NCBI RefSeq assembly: GCF_016107285.1
Contig: NZ_RCVQ01000001.1
Location: 248,001-312,000, forward strand
Direction of reading: 5' to 3'
DNA length: 64,000 nt
Origin: Roseomonas sp. KE0001
GTDB lineage: Bacteria > Pseudomonadota > Alphaproteobacteria > Acetobacterales > Acetobacteraceae
Of this stretch, positions 26,771 to 38,813 are shown one piece after another; position 1 is the first letter of the stretch, and each line of letters starts with the position of its first letter. The translations under genes were made by a program, and so were the position numbers. Below the pieces are notes generated by a model that worked only from the letters and a program-made list of their open reading frames with translations, made no database searches and had not been told where the DNA came from.

Positions 26771-27532
26771 TCAGGCCGCCAGGCCGGGCAGGTGCTCGAA
26801 GCCGGGGCGGCCGAAGTAGTAGCCCTGGAAGATCTGGATGCCGAGGTCGCGCAGGGCCTCGAATTCCGGCCGGGTCTCCACCCCTTCGGCAACCACGGCG
26901 ATGCCGAGCTCGGCGCACATGGCGGCGAGGTGGCGCAGGATGACGCGGCGCGCCGGATCGGCGTCCACGCCGCGCAGCAGTTCCATGTCGAGTTTCACGA
27001 TGTCGGGGCGGAAGCGGGTCAGCAGCACCAGGCCCGAGTAGCCGGCGCCGAAATCGTCGATGGCGATGCGGAAGCCCAGGGCGCGGCAGCCGTCCATCAG
27101 GGCCTGCAGCTGGGCCGGATGCAGCATCGCCTCCTGCTCGGTCATCTCCAGGATCAGGTGCCGCCGGGACAGGCCGGCGCGCCGCGCGGCGGCCAGGGTG
27201 GCGCGGATGCAGGCCTCGGACGCCGTCGCGGCGCCGGGCAGGATGTTCAGCGACAGGGCCGCCCCGGTCCCCGCCAGGCCGAGTTCCGCCGCCAGCTCGA
27301 TGGCGCGGAGGCGGCAGCACCGGTCGAAGGCGAAGCGGTTGCGGTGGTTCACTTGTGCCATGACGCTGCCGGCGCCCTCCCCGGCGGGGCCGCGCACCAG
27401 CGCCTCGAAGCCGAAAAGCTCCCGTCCCGCGCCGCTCCAGCGCAGGATCGGCTGGAAGGCCATGGACAGCGGCGGCAGGGCCGGGCGCGGCTTCTGGCCG
27501 CCCCGGCAGGCGAGGGAGAGGTGGTCGGGCAC
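26771..27532 (-). CDS. EAL domain protein, probable cyclic-di-GMP phosphodiesterase
   Basis: This is a stand-alone EAL domain, 253 residues, without visible sensor, GGDEF or membrane segments, so probably cytosolic. The residues needed for catalysis look intact: EAL itself in FGFEALVRGP, Asn in SLNILP, Glu in LEMTEQE, the metal-binding pair in IDDFGAGYSG, Lys in VKLDMELL, Glu in AEGVET, and Gln in FQGYYFGRP. It is therefore likely active in c-di-GMP hydrolysis. The chosen start is GTG at 27532 with AAGGGA upstream; a methionine at residue 24 is a possible later start but would trim the first strand. It is divergent from the AceE-like gene. Confidence 0.9.
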   Translation of the reverse strand: MPDHLSLACRGGQKPRPALPPLSMAFQPILRWSGAGRELFGFEALVRGPAGEGAGSVMAQVNHRNRFAFDRCCRLRAIELAAELGLAGTGAALSLNILPGAATASEACIRATLAAARRAGLSRRHLILEMTEQEAMLHPAQLQALMDGCRALGFRIAIDDFGAGYSGLVLLTRFRPDIVKLDMELLRGVDADPARRVILRHLAAMCAELGIAVVAEGVETRPEFEALRDLGIQIFQGYYFGRPGFEHLPGLAA

Positions 27533-27675
27533 GGGGACGGTCCCTTGGCGCAGGCAGGAGGGAAGTCTGCCTCCACCTGTCCTGCCGGGGAGTTAATGCC
27601 GCGACGCTTGGTGGATCGCCGGCCCGTCTGTAGCCTGTTCCGACAAGGTCCCAGGAAGGACGGAAGGGGAGATCC

Positions 27676-30066
27676 ATGAACGCCACGCCCGACCCCCGCG
27701 CGCTGCGCCCCGAGCAGGACCCTTCCCGGCGGCTGAAGCTGCTGCAGGCGCTGGAGCGCAAGCTGCTCTGGCTCTCGGCCTGGACCATCCACAACGCCAA
27801 TCACATCCGCCCCAACCGGGACGGGCTGAAGGTCGGCGGCCACCAAGCCTCCTCGGCCTCGGTCGCCGCCATCATGACGGCGCTCTATTTCGACATCCTG
27901 CGGCCGCAGGACCGCATCGCGGTGAAGCCGCATGCCGGGCCGGTGTTTCACGCCGTCAACTATCTGCTCGGCCGGCAGGAGCGGGAGAAGCTCGCGACGC
28001 TGCGGCAGTTCGGCGGCATCCAGCCCTATCCGAGCCGGGTGAAGGACGGGGCGGAGGTGGACTTCTCCACCGGCTCGGTCGGGCTCGGCGTGGCGCTGAC
28101 CAGCTTCGCCGCGCTGGTGCAGGACTATGTCCACCTGCATGGCCTGGCGCGGCCGGGCATGCCCAAGGGCCGCCATGTCGCCATCGTGGGCGATGCGGAG
28201 CTGGACGAGGGCAATATCTACGAGGCCCTGCTGGAAGGCTGGAAGCACGACGTCCGCGATGTCTGGTGGGTGATCGACTACAACCGGCAAAGCCTCGATT
28301 CCGTGGTGCCGGACCGGCTCTTCGGGCGCATCGAGGGGCTGTTCCGCGACATGGGCTGGAACGTCGTCACGCTGAAATACGGGCGCAAGCTGGAGGCCGC
28401 CTTCGCCCGCGAGGAGGGCGAGCATCTCCGCCGCTGGATCGACGACTGCCCGAACAGCCTCTATGCCGCGCTCACCTTCCAGGGCGGCGCCGCCTGGCGC
28501 GCCGCCATCCTGGCCGAGCTCGGCCGCCTCCCCGGCATCCGCGCCATCATCGACCCCCTCACCGACGAGGAGCTGGGCGCGCTGATGACCAATCTCGGCG
28601 GGCACGACATCGAGACCCTGACCGAGGCCTTCCGCGCGCAGGAGGCGGCGGGCGACCAGCCGACCTGCTTCATCGCCTATACCGTCAAGGGCATGGGCCT
28701 GCCCTTCGCCGGGCACAAGGACAACCATGCCGGGCTGATGACCCGGGAGCAGATGCTCGCCTTCCGTGACGGGATGGGCATCCGGCCGGGCCATGAATGG
28801 GACCGTTTCGAGGGGCTCGACATCCCGGAGGCCGAGCTGGAGGCCTTCCTGGCCTCGGTGCCCTTCGCCGGGCCCCTGGCGGAGGAGGGGCGCAGCCTGA
28901 CGGCGCCCGAGGTTCCGGTGCCGGCGGCGCTGGCGCCGCCGCGCCTGCCGCCCAACCGCATGCTCTCGACCCAGGCGGGCTTCGGCGAGATGATGGCCGA
29001 GATCGGCCGCGGCGGGCGGGAGCTGGCGCCGATGGCGTCGCGCATCGTCACCACCAGCCCGGACGTCACCGTCTCCACCAGCCTCGGCCCCTGGGTGAAC
29101 CGGCGCGGCATCTTCGACCGCCACCTGAAGAACGATGTCTTCCGCGACTCCAAGCTGGCCTCGGCGCAGCGCTGGGGGATGTCGCCCAAGGGGCAGCACG
29201 TGGAACTCGGCATCGCCGAGCAGAACCTCTTCCTCGTGCTGGGCGCGCTGGGCCTGGCGGACCGGATGCACGGGGCGCGGCTGCTGCCGGTGGGCACGGT
29301 CTACGATCCCTTCGTCAACCGCGGCCTCGATGCGCTGATCTATGCCTGCTACCAGGATGCCCGCTTCCTGCTGGTCTCCACCCCCTCGGGCCTGACCCTG
29401 GCGCCGGAGGGCGGGCAGCACCAGAGCATCAACACGCCGCTGATCGGCATGGCGCAGGACCGGCTGGCCGCCTACGAGCCGGCGCATACCGACGAGCTGG
29501 CCATCCTGCTGCGCCATGCCTTCCACCACATGCAGCAGCCGGAGGGCTCGGCGGTCTGGCTGCGGCTCTCCACCCGCGGCATCGTCCAGCCGCAGCGCGA
29601 CCTCGACCCTGCGGCGGTGATCGCCGGCGGCCACTGGGCCGTGCCGCCGGCGGAGGGGGCGGGGATCGCCATCGCCTATCAGGGGCCGGTGGCGCCGGAG
29701 GCGCTCGCCGCCTTCGAGGCGCTGCGCGAGGAGGAGCCGGGGGCCGGGCTGCTCGCCATCACCAGCCCCGACCGGCTGCATGCCGGCTGGCTGGCGGCCC
29801 GGCGCGCCGCGCGCCGCGCGCCGGGCGCGGCACCCTCGCATGTGGAACGGCTGCTGGCGCCGCTGGCGCCGGACGCGGCCCTGGTCACGGTGCTGGATGG
29901 CCATCCCTCCGCCCATGCCTGGCTGGGCGCGGTGCGCGGGCAGCGGGTGGTGCCGCTCGGCGTCGACCATTTCGGGCAGGCGGGCGACATCCCGGACCTC
30001 TACCGGGAGTATGGGCTCGACACCGATGCCATCCTGGACGCCTGCGCCCAGGCATTGCTCGGCTGA
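27676..30066 (+). CDS. AceE-like homodimeric 2-oxoacid dehydrogenase E1 / transketolase family enzyme
   Basis: This is a thiamine-diphosphate enzyme of 796 residues with the single-chain three-domain layout of AceE and transketolase. The ThDP motif runs from GDAELDEGN (172-180) to Asn203 in VWWVIDYNRQSLD, the spacing seen in AceE. DGLKVGGHQASSASVAAIMTALYFDILRP and VDFSTGSVGLGVA resemble AceE. The central domain has VELGIAEQNLFLVLGALGLA, which includes the catalytic Glu pattern. Alphaproteobacteria normally use a split PdhA/PdhB pyruvate dehydrogenase, and no E2 or E3 gene is adjacent, so the acceptor and substrate are uncertain. GGAAGGGGAG precedes the ATG. Confidence 0.8.
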   Translation: MNATPDPRALRPEQDPSRRLKLLQALERKLLWLSAWTIHNANHIRPNRDGLKVGGHQASSASVAAIMTALYFDILRPQDRIAVKPHAGPVFHAVNYLLGRQEREKLATLRQFGGIQPYPSRVKDGAEVDFSTGSVGLGVALTSFAALVQDYVHLHGLARPGMPKGRHVAIVGDAELDEGNIYEALLEGWKHDVRDVWWVIDYNRQSLDSVVPDRLFGRIEGLFRDMGWNVVTLKYGRKLEAAFAREEGEHLRRWIDDCPNSLYAALTFQGGAAWRAAILAELGRLPGIRAIIDPLTDEELGALMTNLGGHDIETLTEAFRAQEAAGDQPTCFIAYTVKGMGLPFAGHKDNHAGLMTREQMLAFRDGMGIRPGHEWDRFEGLDIPEAELEAFLASVPFAGPLAEEGRSLTAPEVPVPAALAPPRLPPNRMLSTQAGFGEMMAEIGRGGRELAPMASRIVTTSPDVTVSTSLGPWVNRRGIFDRHLKNDVFRDSKLASAQRWGMSPKGQHVELGIAEQNLFLVLGALGLADRMHGARLLPVGTVYDPFVNRGLDALIYACYQDARFLLVSTPSGLTLAPEGGQHQSINTPLIGMAQDRLAAYEPAHTDELAILLRHAFHHMQQPEGSAVWLRLSTRGIVQPQRDLDPAAVIAGGHWAVPPAEGAGIAIAYQGPVAPEALAAFEALREEEPGAGLLAITSPDRLHAGWLAARRAARRAPGAAPSHVERLLAPLAPDAALVTVLDGHPSAHAWLGAVRGQRVVPLGVDHFGQAGDIPDLYREYGLDTDAILDACAQALLG

Positions 30067-30071
30067 GGGCT

Positions 30072-31028
30072 TCAGCCCCGCGCGGGATGCGCGGCGAGGA
30101 TGGCGTCGAACCGTTCGCGCCGCAGCCGCTCGTAATGCCGGCGGTGATGCGCGTCCACCGCCTCCAGCCGCGCCGGGTCCAGCGGATGGAAGGCGAAGGC
30201 CTCCGCCGCGACGATGCGGTGGCGGTCGAAGCCCATGGCGCGGAAATGCGCCGGCGAGAAGGAATTGCCGCGCTCCCCGATGTAGCGTCCGAAGCTGACC
30301 GTGGTCAGCACGCGGGAGAGGCCGAGCTCCAGGCAGGCGATGCTCTTGGCCGCGTCCTGGGAGGAGGCCTCGCTGGCGATGCTCAGCCCCTCCCACAGGC
30401 GGAAGATCCGCCCGTGGTCACGGTCGTTGTAGTCGCGGCCCTCCAGCAGCGCGTAGTAGGGGGCGAGCCAGTCGGCCATGCGCCGCCAGGCCCGGCGGTA
30501 GAGGCCGAAGCCCCAATGGTGCTCCAGGGGGATGTACTTCACCTCCGGCCCCGGATAGTCGCGCCGGTGATCGCCATAGGCGCCGAAATAGGCGATGCGC
30601 GGCTCGGCCTCGCTGCGGCGACGGAGCTGCTCCAGCGCCCAGAGGTAATGCGGGCCGGGCTCCAGATCGTCCTCGAAGAAGTAGGCCAGGGGCGCGTCGA
30701 GCGTCTCGAAGGCCAGGCGCTCGCCGCGCAGGATGTTGTGGGCCACGCCCAGATTGTGCGCGCTGTCCAGCACCTGCCCCGCCGGGAAGGCCTCGCGGAA
30801 GACGGCGATGCTGGCCGCGATGGCGGCCGGATCGCCGCGCCGGCGCCCGGTGTGCGGCGAGACGGCGCCGTCCTGCAGCAGCCAGATCCCGGCCGGATCG
30901 AGCCGCACGCCCCGCTGCGCCCGCAGGCCGGCGCAGACCCGCCGCAGATAGTCCGGGCGGTCGAAGGAATAGAGGATGACCGGCGCCGCGACCTCGACGG
31001 GCTCGTCCTCCGGGCGGATCGCGCGCAT
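30072..31028 (-). CDS. Glycosyltransferase-like protein (GT-A type, putative)
   Basis: This is a 318-residue protein resembling family-2-like nucleotide-sugar glycosyltransferases. The start VAAPVILYSFDRPDYLRRVCAGL matches the first strand and helix of GT-A folds, and YFFEDDLEPGPHYLWALEQL supplies an acidic DxD-like metal site. No signal or membrane segment is seen, so it is probably cytosolic. It may act on a cell-surface polysaccharide or a protein; nothing nearby gives the acceptor. GGAGG precedes ATG 31028. It ends five bases from the convergent AceE-like gene and follows the aminotransferase by 73 bp. Confidence 0.68.
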   Translation of the reverse strand: MRAIRPEDEPVEVAAPVILYSFDRPDYLRRVCAGLRAQRGVRLDPAGIWLLQDGAVSPHTGRRRGDPAAIAASIAVFREAFPAGQVLDSAHNLGVAHNILRGERLAFETLDAPLAYFFEDDLEPGPHYLWALEQLRRRSEAEPRIAYFGAYGDHRRDYPGPEVKYIPLEHHWGFGLYRRAWRRMADWLAPYYALLEGRDYNDRDHGRIFRLWEGLSIASEASSQDAAKSIACLELGLSRVLTTVSFGRYIGERGNSFSPAHFRAMGFDRHRIVAAEAFAFHPLDPARLEAVDAHHRRHYERLRRERFDAILAAHPARG

Positions 31029-31101
31029 GACACCTCCAGACTCGCGACTTCCGGCTGCGGAGGTGCCAGGATAGACAATCGCCGGCCTGGCGCCAGGGAA
31101 C

Positions 31102-32295
31102 TCAGCGGCGGCGGAAGAACCCGTCCAGGCGGCGCATCGCCTCCCGCGCCAGCTCGGCATCAATGGCGAAGCAGAGGCGCAGCCGGCCCTGGCCGGCGGG
31201 GCCGAAGGCGGTCCCGGGCGCCAGCCCCACCTTGGCCTCGGTCAGCACCCGGCGCGCCAGGGCGCGGGCATCCGCCTCCCCGTCGACGCCGAACATCAGG
31301 TAGAAGGCCCCCTCCGGCGGCTGCAGCCGGATGCCGGGGAGGGCGCCCAGCCCCTCGCAGAAGATGCGCCGGCTCTCGGCGCAGCGGCCGACCATGGTGC
31401 GGATGAAGTCGTCGCCCTGCTCAAGCGCGGCGATGCAGGCATGCTGCACGAAGGTCGGGATCGAGGTGGTGTTGTACTGGCCGAGATTGTCGAAGACGGG
31501 GGCCAGCCCCTCGGGGAAGATCAGCCAGCCGGCGCGCCAGCCGGTCATCGCCCAGTTCTTCGAGAAGGTGTTGCTGACCAGCAGCTTGTCCGTGCCGTCG
31601 CAGATCTCCAGGAAGGAGGGGGCGATGGCGTTGCCATAGGTGTAGTGGTTGTAGACCTCGTCCGAGAGCAGCCAGAGGTCCTTCTCCCGCGCCAGGTCGC
31701 GCAGCGCCACCATCTCCGCCTTCGGCATCACCCAGCCGGTCGGGTTGGAGGGGGAGTTGATGGCGATGAGGCGGGTGCGCGGGGTGAGGGCGGCGGCGAT
31801 GTCCTCGAGCGCCAGGGTGAAGCCGCCGCCCTCGCGCTCGCGCAGCGGCACGTCCACCGGCACGCCGCCCAGCAGCTTCACGGTCTCGCCCAAGTTGGGC
31901 CAGTGCGGGCCTGGGATGATGACCTCGTCGCCAGGGCGCAGGATGGCCTGCAGCCCCTGCATGATGGCGTTCATGCCGCCGGCGGTGACAGTGAAGCGCC
32001 CGGCCGGCACCTCCACCCCCCAGTGGCGGCGGTGATAGTCGGACAGCGCCTGGCGCAGACGCGGCAGGCCGAGGGCGTAGGTATAGCGGGTCTGGCCGGC
32101 CCGCATGGCGGCGGCGGCGGCCTCGGTGACGAAGGCGGGGGTCGGCAGGTCGCCCTCGCCGATCCAGAGCTTGATGACCTCGGGATCCTCCCGCGCCAGA
32201 TCGGCGATCTCGGCGATCTGGTTGATCTCGATGCCCCGCACGCGCTCCGGGAGGCTTTCCAGGGGCGGGAGGGTGGCGGTGCTGGCCAGGCTCAT
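31102..32295 (-). CDS. PLP-dependent aminotransferase, class I/II
   Basis: This is a fold-type I aminotransferase of the aspartate aminotransferase superfamily, with 397 residues. Landmarks are RYTYALGLPRLRQALSDYH, VTAGGMNAIMQGLQAIL, NSPSNPTGWVMP, LLSDEVYNHYTYG and the PLP-lysine motif SNTFSKNWAMTGWRAGW. The substrate-carboxylate arginine lies near GRLRLCF. The amino acid used is not evident; aspartate, aromatic and other aminotransferases share this pattern. The ATG at 32295 is preceded by GGAGAA. It is divergent from tRNA-Leu, 150 bp away. Confidence 0.9.
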   Translation of the reverse strand: MSLASTATLPPLESLPERVRGIEINQIAEIADLAREDPEVIKLWIGEGDLPTPAFVTEAAAAAMRAGQTRYTYALGLPRLRQALSDYHRRHWGVEVPAGRFTVTAGGMNAIMQGLQAILRPGDEVIIPGPHWPNLGETVKLLGGVPVDVPLREREGGGFTLALEDIAAALTPRTRLIAINSPSNPTGWVMPKAEMVALRDLAREKDLWLLSDEVYNHYTYGNAIAPSFLEICDGTDKLLVSNTFSKNWAMTGWRAGWLIFPEGLAPVFDNLGQYNTTSIPTFVQHACIAALEQGDDFIRTMVGRCAESRRIFCEGLGALPGIRLQPPEGAFYLMFGVDGEADARALARRVLTEAKVGLAPGTAFGPAGQGRLRLCFAIDAELAREAMRRLDGFFRRR

Positions 32296-32445
32296 ACGGG
32301 TTCTCCGCGTCGTCGCCCTACTCTCTGCCGCCCCGGCGGGCGGGGCGCAAGCCGGCCTCCGGCGGGCGCCGCGACGGCCGCCCTTTCAATAAGGGCGCCG
32401 CTGCGCTAAACGCGCCGGCTCATGACAACGCCGGCCTTTGCGTCC

Positions 32446-32530
32446 GCGGGCGTGGTGGAATTGGCAGACACGCTGGATTTAGGTTCCAGTGGCGCAAGCC
32501 GTGGGGGTTCAAGTCCCTCCGCCCGCACCA
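32446..32530 (+). tRNA. tRNA-Leu (anticodon UAG)
   Basis: This 85-base gene has an encoded CCA end. The acceptor arm pairs GCGGGCG with CGCCCGC. The anticodon stem CTGGA/TCCAG encloses TTTAGGT, giving anticodon TAG. The long variable arm (around TGGCGCAAGCC) is the class II feature expected for leucine. The T arm contains GGTTCAAGTCC. It lies 46 bp upstream of tig. Confidence 0.96.
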
Positions 32531-32576
32531 CCGGACCGCCGGCACGGAACTGATCTCAGGAGCGGGTAGAGCGACG

Positions 32577-33914
32577 ATGCAGGTGACCGAGCTGGCAGCC
32601 GACGGGCTGAAGCGGGCCTTTACGGTGGTGGTTCCGGCGGCGGATATCGCCGCGGCGCGGGACCAGCGCCTGGCGTCGCTGGCCAAGGACATCCGCCTTC
32701 CGGGCTTCCGCCCGGGCAAGGTGCCCCTTGGCGTGGTGAAGCAGCGCTATGGCTCCGCCGTCATGGGCGAGGTGCTGGAGGAGCAGGTGCAGTCCGTCAC
32801 CAAGACGGTGGTGGACGAGCGCGGCCTGCGCCCGGCCATGCAGCCCAGGATCGAGCTGGTGAAGTTCGAGGACGGCGCCGATCTGGAGTTCAAGATCGAG
32901 CTGGAGCAGCTGCCCGAGATCCCGCTGCCCGACTTCTCCGGCATCAGCCTGGAGAAGCCCGTCGCCAAGGTCGGCGACGAGGAGGTGACCAAGGCGCTGG
33001 AGGGCATCGCCGCCCGCAACCGTAGCCTGGAGGATGTCACCGAGGAGCGTCCGGCCGCCCAGGGCGACGTGGTGGTGACGGATTTCGTCGGCCGCCTGGT
33101 CGAGGGCGACACGGCGGGCGAACCCTTCCAGGGTGGCTCGGGCCAGGACATGCCGGTCGAGATCGGCGGCGCCGGCTTCATCCCGGGCTTCGCCGAGGGC
33201 CTCGAGGGCATCAAGGTCGGCGAGACCCGGAATGTCGACGTGACCTTCCCGGCCGAGTACGGGGCGGCCGAGCTGGCCGGCAAGCCGGCGCGCTTCGAGA
33301 TCACCGCCAAGGCGCTGAAGAAGCCGGTCAGCCCCGCGCTCGACGAGGACTTCGCCAAGAAGCTCGGCCTGGAGAGCCTGGACGAGCTGAAGACGCGGAT
33401 CACGGAGAGCCTCCAGGGCGAGTATGACCAGCTCTCCCGCCTCAACGTGAAGCGCAAGCTGCTCGACGCCCTGTCGGAGCAGGCCAGCTTCGAGGTGCCG
33501 CCCTCCATGGTCGAGGCCGAGTTCGCCCAGATCTGGCAGCGCGTCGAGGCCGACCTGAAGGCGGGCCGCCTGGACGACGAGGACAAGGGCAAGGACGAGG
33601 AGACGCTCAAGGCCGACTACCGGGCCATCGCCGAGCGCCGCATCCGCCTCGGCCTGCTGCTCTCCGAGATCGGCCGCAGCAACAACATCCAGGTCTCCAA
33701 CGACGAGCTGACCCGCGCCATGCGCACCGAGGCCCAGCGTTACCCGGGCCAGGAGCGGCAGGTGCTGGAGTTCTTCCAGAAGAATCCGCAGGCGATCGAG
33801 AATCTGCGGGCGCCCCTCTTCGAGGAGAAGGTGGTCGATTTCATGCTGGAACTGGCCCAGGTCAGCGAGAAGGAAGTTCCGGCGGGCGAGCTCTCGGCCG
33901 ATCCGACGGCCTGA
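32577..33914 (+). CDS. tig: Trigger factor
   Basis: This ribosome-associated folding chaperone and peptidyl-prolyl isomerase has 445 residues. The N-terminal ribosome-binding domain carries the signature GFRPGKVP (about residues 43-50). The FKBP-type PPIase domain includes GDVVVTDFVGRLVEGD and GFIPGFAEGLEGIKVGETR. The C-terminal helical chaperone domain ends near VVDFMLELAQVSEKEVP. It is the first gene of the tig-clpP-clpX-lon-hup cluster conserved across alphaproteobacteria. Downstream, 33958-34030 is rich in G/C inverted repeats with a short T-rich tail that may terminate it. Confidence 0.96.
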   Translation: MQVTELAADGLKRAFTVVVPAADIAAARDQRLASLAKDIRLPGFRPGKVPLGVVKQRYGSAVMGEVLEEQVQSVTKTVVDERGLRPAMQPRIELVKFEDGADLEFKIELEQLPEIPLPDFSGISLEKPVAKVGDEEVTKALEGIAARNRSLEDVTEERPAAQGDVVVTDFVGRLVEGDTAGEPFQGGSGQDMPVEIGGAGFIPGFAEGLEGIKVGETRNVDVTFPAEYGAAELAGKPARFEITAKALKKPVSPALDEDFAKKLGLESLDELKTRITESLQGEYDQLSRLNVKRKLLDALSEQASFEVPPSMVEAEFAQIWQRVEADLKAGRLDDEDKGKDEETLKADYRAIAERRIRLGLLLSEIGRSNNIQVSNDELTRAMRTEAQRYPGQERQVLEFFQKNPQAIENLRAPLFEEKVVDFMLELAQVSEKEVPAGELSADPTA

Positions 33915-34152
33915 TTAACGACTGTTTTTGCTGCTGTTCGGCGGAAATGCGGGGGCTGGGCGCGGGGAGGGTTCCCCGCCCCGGCCCCTGGCCGTTTCGG
34001 GCGCCGGGGGGACCCCCTCTTTCCCGCCGCCGCCGGCTGCCCCATGTTAACCTGGAAGCTTTAGGGTGACGGCGGCGGCCAGCAGCCGGAAGGCCATGGA
34101 CAGGGGGTCCATGGCAGGTCCGGCCGGCTCCGCCACCGCGAGAGGATGCACA

Positions 34153-34794
34153 ATGCGGGACCGCGATCCGGTCGAAATCTACAACAACCTCGTCCCGATG
34201 GTCGTCGAGCAGACCGCCCGGGGCGAGCGCGCCTTCGATATCTATTCGCGCCTGCTGAAGGAGCGGATCATCTTCCTGACGGGGCCGATCTACGATCAGA
34301 TGTCCTCGCTGATCTGCGCCCAGTTGCTGTTCCTGGAGAGCGAGAACCCGAACAAGGACATCGCCTTCTACATCAACAGCCCGGGCGGGGTGGTGACGGC
34401 GGGCCTCGCCATGTACGACACCATGCAGTACATCCGCGCCCCCGTCTCGACGGTCTGCCTCGGAATCGCCGCCTCGGCGGGCTCGCTGCTGCTGATGGCC
34501 GGCGAGAAGGGCAAGCGCTTCGCATTGCCGAACAGCCAGGTGATGATCCACCAGCCGTCCGGCGGCGCCCAGGGCCAGGCCACGGACATCGCCATCCAGG
34601 CGCGCGAGATCCTCAAGACGCGCGAGCGGCTGAACAAGATCTATGCCCATCACACCGGCCAGTCTCTCGAGGAGATCGAGCGGAAGATGGAGCGCGACAC
34701 CTATCTGACCGCCGAGGAGGCCCGCGAGTTCGGCCTGATCGACCAGGTGGTGGAGCAGCGCCCGGCCGCGCCGACCGAGGCGCCCAAGGGGTGA
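34153..34794 (+). CDS. clpP: ATP-dependent Clp protease proteolytic subunit
   Basis: This serine peptidase forms the tetradecameric proteolytic chamber served by ClpX and ClpA. It has 213 residues. The catalytic serine is in [17 protein letters not shown], the histidine in [17 protein letters not shown], and the aspartate in the [19 protein letters not shown] region. The GG-rich [21 protein letters not shown] segment is conserved. I chose the ATG at 34153 because AGAGGA lies six bases upstream and the protein then begins [15 protein letters not shown] as in other alphaproteobacteria. A methionine 29 codons upstream is in frame but adds unrelated sequence. Confidence 0.96.
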   Translation: MRDRDPVEIYNNLVPMVVEQTARGERAFDIYSRLLKERIIFLTGPIYDQMSSLICAQLLFLESENPNKDIAFYINSPGGVVTAGLAMYDTMQYIRAPVSTVCLGIAASAGSLLLMAGEKGKRFALPNSQVMIHQPSGGAQGQATDIAIQAREILKTRERLNKIYAHHTGQSLEEIERKMERDTYLTAEEAREFGLIDQVVEQRPAAPTEAPKG

Positions 34795-34814
34795 TCCCCA
34801 GCGGGGAGGGCCCG

Positions 34815-34858
34815 TTCCCACGGCACCGCCCGGCTCTGGCCGGTGCCGGCCGTGGGAA
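34815..34858 (+). terminator. Long hairpin between clpP and clpX
   Basis: TTCCCACGGCACCG (34815-34828) can pair with CGGTGCC and CCGTGGGAA (34840-34858) through a small bulge, making a stem of about 14 bp. Only three T residues follow (TGTTTCCC), so it is a weak intrinsic terminator at best, or an RNA-processing or stability element separating clpP and clpX messages. Confidence 0.4.
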
Positions 34859-34999
34859 TGTTTCCCGGGTCATCCCCCGAATGGCGGGGAAGGAGGGGGG
34901 TCAAGCCGCTCCTTTTCCGTTCCGCTTCCCCCTGGATGACAGGGGGGCTACAGTCCCGAAAGATCCGCCGGCCCGATGCCGGGGGGTCCAGGAGCGCTC

Positions 35000-36256
35000 A
35001 TGAGCAAGTCCGGCGACTCGAAGAACACCCTTTACTGCTCGTTCTGCGGCAAGTCCCAGCACGAGGTCCGCAAACTCATCGCCGGCCCGACGGTCTTCAT
35101 CTGCGACGAGTGCGTCGAACTCTGCATGGATATTATCCGCGAGGAGCACAAGACGCATCTGGTGAAGTCCCGCGACGGGGTGCCGACCCCTCGCGAGATC
35201 TGCAAGGTGCTGGATGATTACGTGATCGGGCAGGAGCACGCCAAGAAGGTGCTCTCCGTCGCGGTGCACAATCATTACAAGCGCCTGGCCCATGGCGCGA
35301 AGGGCGGCGAGGTCGAGATCGCCAAGTCCAACATCATGCTGGTGGGGCCGACCGGCTCGGGCAAGACCCTGCTGGCCCAGACGCTCGCCCGCATCCTGGA
35401 CGTGCCCTTCACCATGGCCGACGCCACGACGCTGACCGAGGCGGGCTATGTCGGCGAGGATGTGGAGAACATCATCCTCAAGCTGCTGCAGGCGGCCGAC
35501 TACAACGTCGAGCGGGCGCAGCGCGGCATCGTCTATATCGACGAGGTCGACAAGATCAGCCGCAAGTCCGACAATCCCTCGATCACGCGCGACGTGAGCG
35601 GCGAGGGCGTGCAGCAGGCGCTGCTGAAGATCATGGAGGGCACGGTGGCCTCCGTCCCGCCCCAGGGCGGCCGGAAGCACCCGCAGCAGGAATTCCTCCA
35701 GGTCGACACCTCCAATATCCTGTTCATCTGCGGCGGCGCCTTCGCCGGGCTGGACAAGATCATCGCCGCCAAGGGCAAGGGCTCCGGCATGGGCTTCGGC
35801 GCCGAGGTGCGCGGCCCCGACGAGCGGCGGATGGGGGCCATCCTGCGCGAGGTCGAGCCGGAGGATCTGCTGAAGTTCGGCCTGATCCCCGAGTTCATCG
35901 GCCGCCTGCCGGTCGTCGCCACGCTGGAGGATCTGGACGAGAAGGCCCTGGTCGAGATCCTGACCAAGCCGAAGAATGCTTTGGTCAAGCAGTACCAGCG
36001 CCTGTTCGAGATGGAGGCCACCAAGCTGACCTTCACCGACGACGCGCTGAAGTCGGTGGCCAACCGCGCCATCCAGCGCAAGACCGGCGCCCGCGGATTG
36101 CGCTCCATCATGGAGGGCATCCTGCTCGGCACCATGTTCGACCTTCCCGGCCTCGAGGAGGTCGAGGAGGTCGTGGTCAACAAGGAAGTGGCGGAAGGCC
36201 GCGCCGCCCCGCTCTTCATCTATGGTGAACGGGCGGCGGAGCAGTCTTCCGCATGA
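35000..36256 (+). CDS. clpX: ATP-dependent Clp protease ATP-binding subunit ClpX
   Basis: This AAA+ unfoldase delivers substrates to ClpP. It has 418 residues. The N-terminal zinc-binding domain has CSFCGK with [10 protein letters not shown], giving four cysteines. Walker A is GPTGSGKT, Walker B is [10 protein letters not shown], and the pore loop GYVGED and sensor regions are conserved. The IGF-type ClpP-docking loop sits in the [18 protein letters not shown] region. The ATG follows AGGAG by five bases. It is 205 bp downstream of clpP with a hairpin between them, so both coupled and separate transcription are possible. Confidence 0.96.
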   Translation: MSKSGDSKNTLYCSFCGKSQHEVRKLIAGPTVFICDECVELCMDIIREEHKTHLVKSRDGVPTPREICKVLDDYVIGQEHAKKVLSVAVHNHYKRLAHGAKGGEVEIAKSNIMLVGPTGSGKTLLAQTLARILDVPFTMADATTLTEAGYVGEDVENIILKLLQAADYNVERAQRGIVYIDEVDKISRKSDNPSITRDVSGEGVQQALLKIMEGTVASVPPQGGRKHPQQEFLQVDTSNILFICGGAFAGLDKIIAAKGKGSGMGFGAEVRGPDERRMGAILREVEPEDLLKFGLIPEFIGRLPVVATLEDLDEKALVEILTKPKNALVKQYQRLFEMEATKLTFTDDALKSVANRAIQRKTGARGLRSIMEGILLGTMFDLPGLEEVEEVVVNKEVAEGRAAPLFIYGERAAEQSSA

Positions 36257-36260
36257 GGGG

Positions 36261-36311
36261 GCCGGCCTGGAGTCGGGGCGGCCTCACGGCTTGCCCCGCG
36301 ACCAGGCCGGC
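36261..36311 (+). repeat. Interrupted inverted repeat between clpX and lon
   Basis: GCCGGCCTGG (36261-36270) is perfectly complementary to CCAGGCCGGC (36302-36311), and inside it CGGGGC pairs with GCCCCG. It begins four bases after the clpX stop codon. No T tract follows. It may be a terminator that depends on other factors, or a 3'-end stability element. Confidence 0.6.
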
Positions 36312-36395
36312 ACCATCTCATGGGAGAACCCCGTGGCGTGGGTCCGTGCCGATACGCGGGCGGGCCAGCGCCGACTGTCCTGAGTGAGGTCCCCG

Positions 36396-38807
<2,412 letters not shown>

Positions 38808-38813
38808 GACTTT

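Noticed and set aside
26771-27532. Degenerate EAL protein acting only as a c-di-GMP receptor
   Set aside because: All catalytic positions I could place, including EAL, DDFG, KLD and EGVET, look intact, so an active phosphodiesterase is the simpler reading.
27349-30396. Antisense open frame of 1015 codons across the AceE-like gene
   Set aside because: It is a shadow of the real gene on the plus strand, with a low-complexity product and no recognisable family.
32420-32719. Minus-strand open frame containing RRDLNPHGLRHWNLNP
   Set aside because: It is the antisense of tRNA-Leu and the start of tig, a common false gene call.
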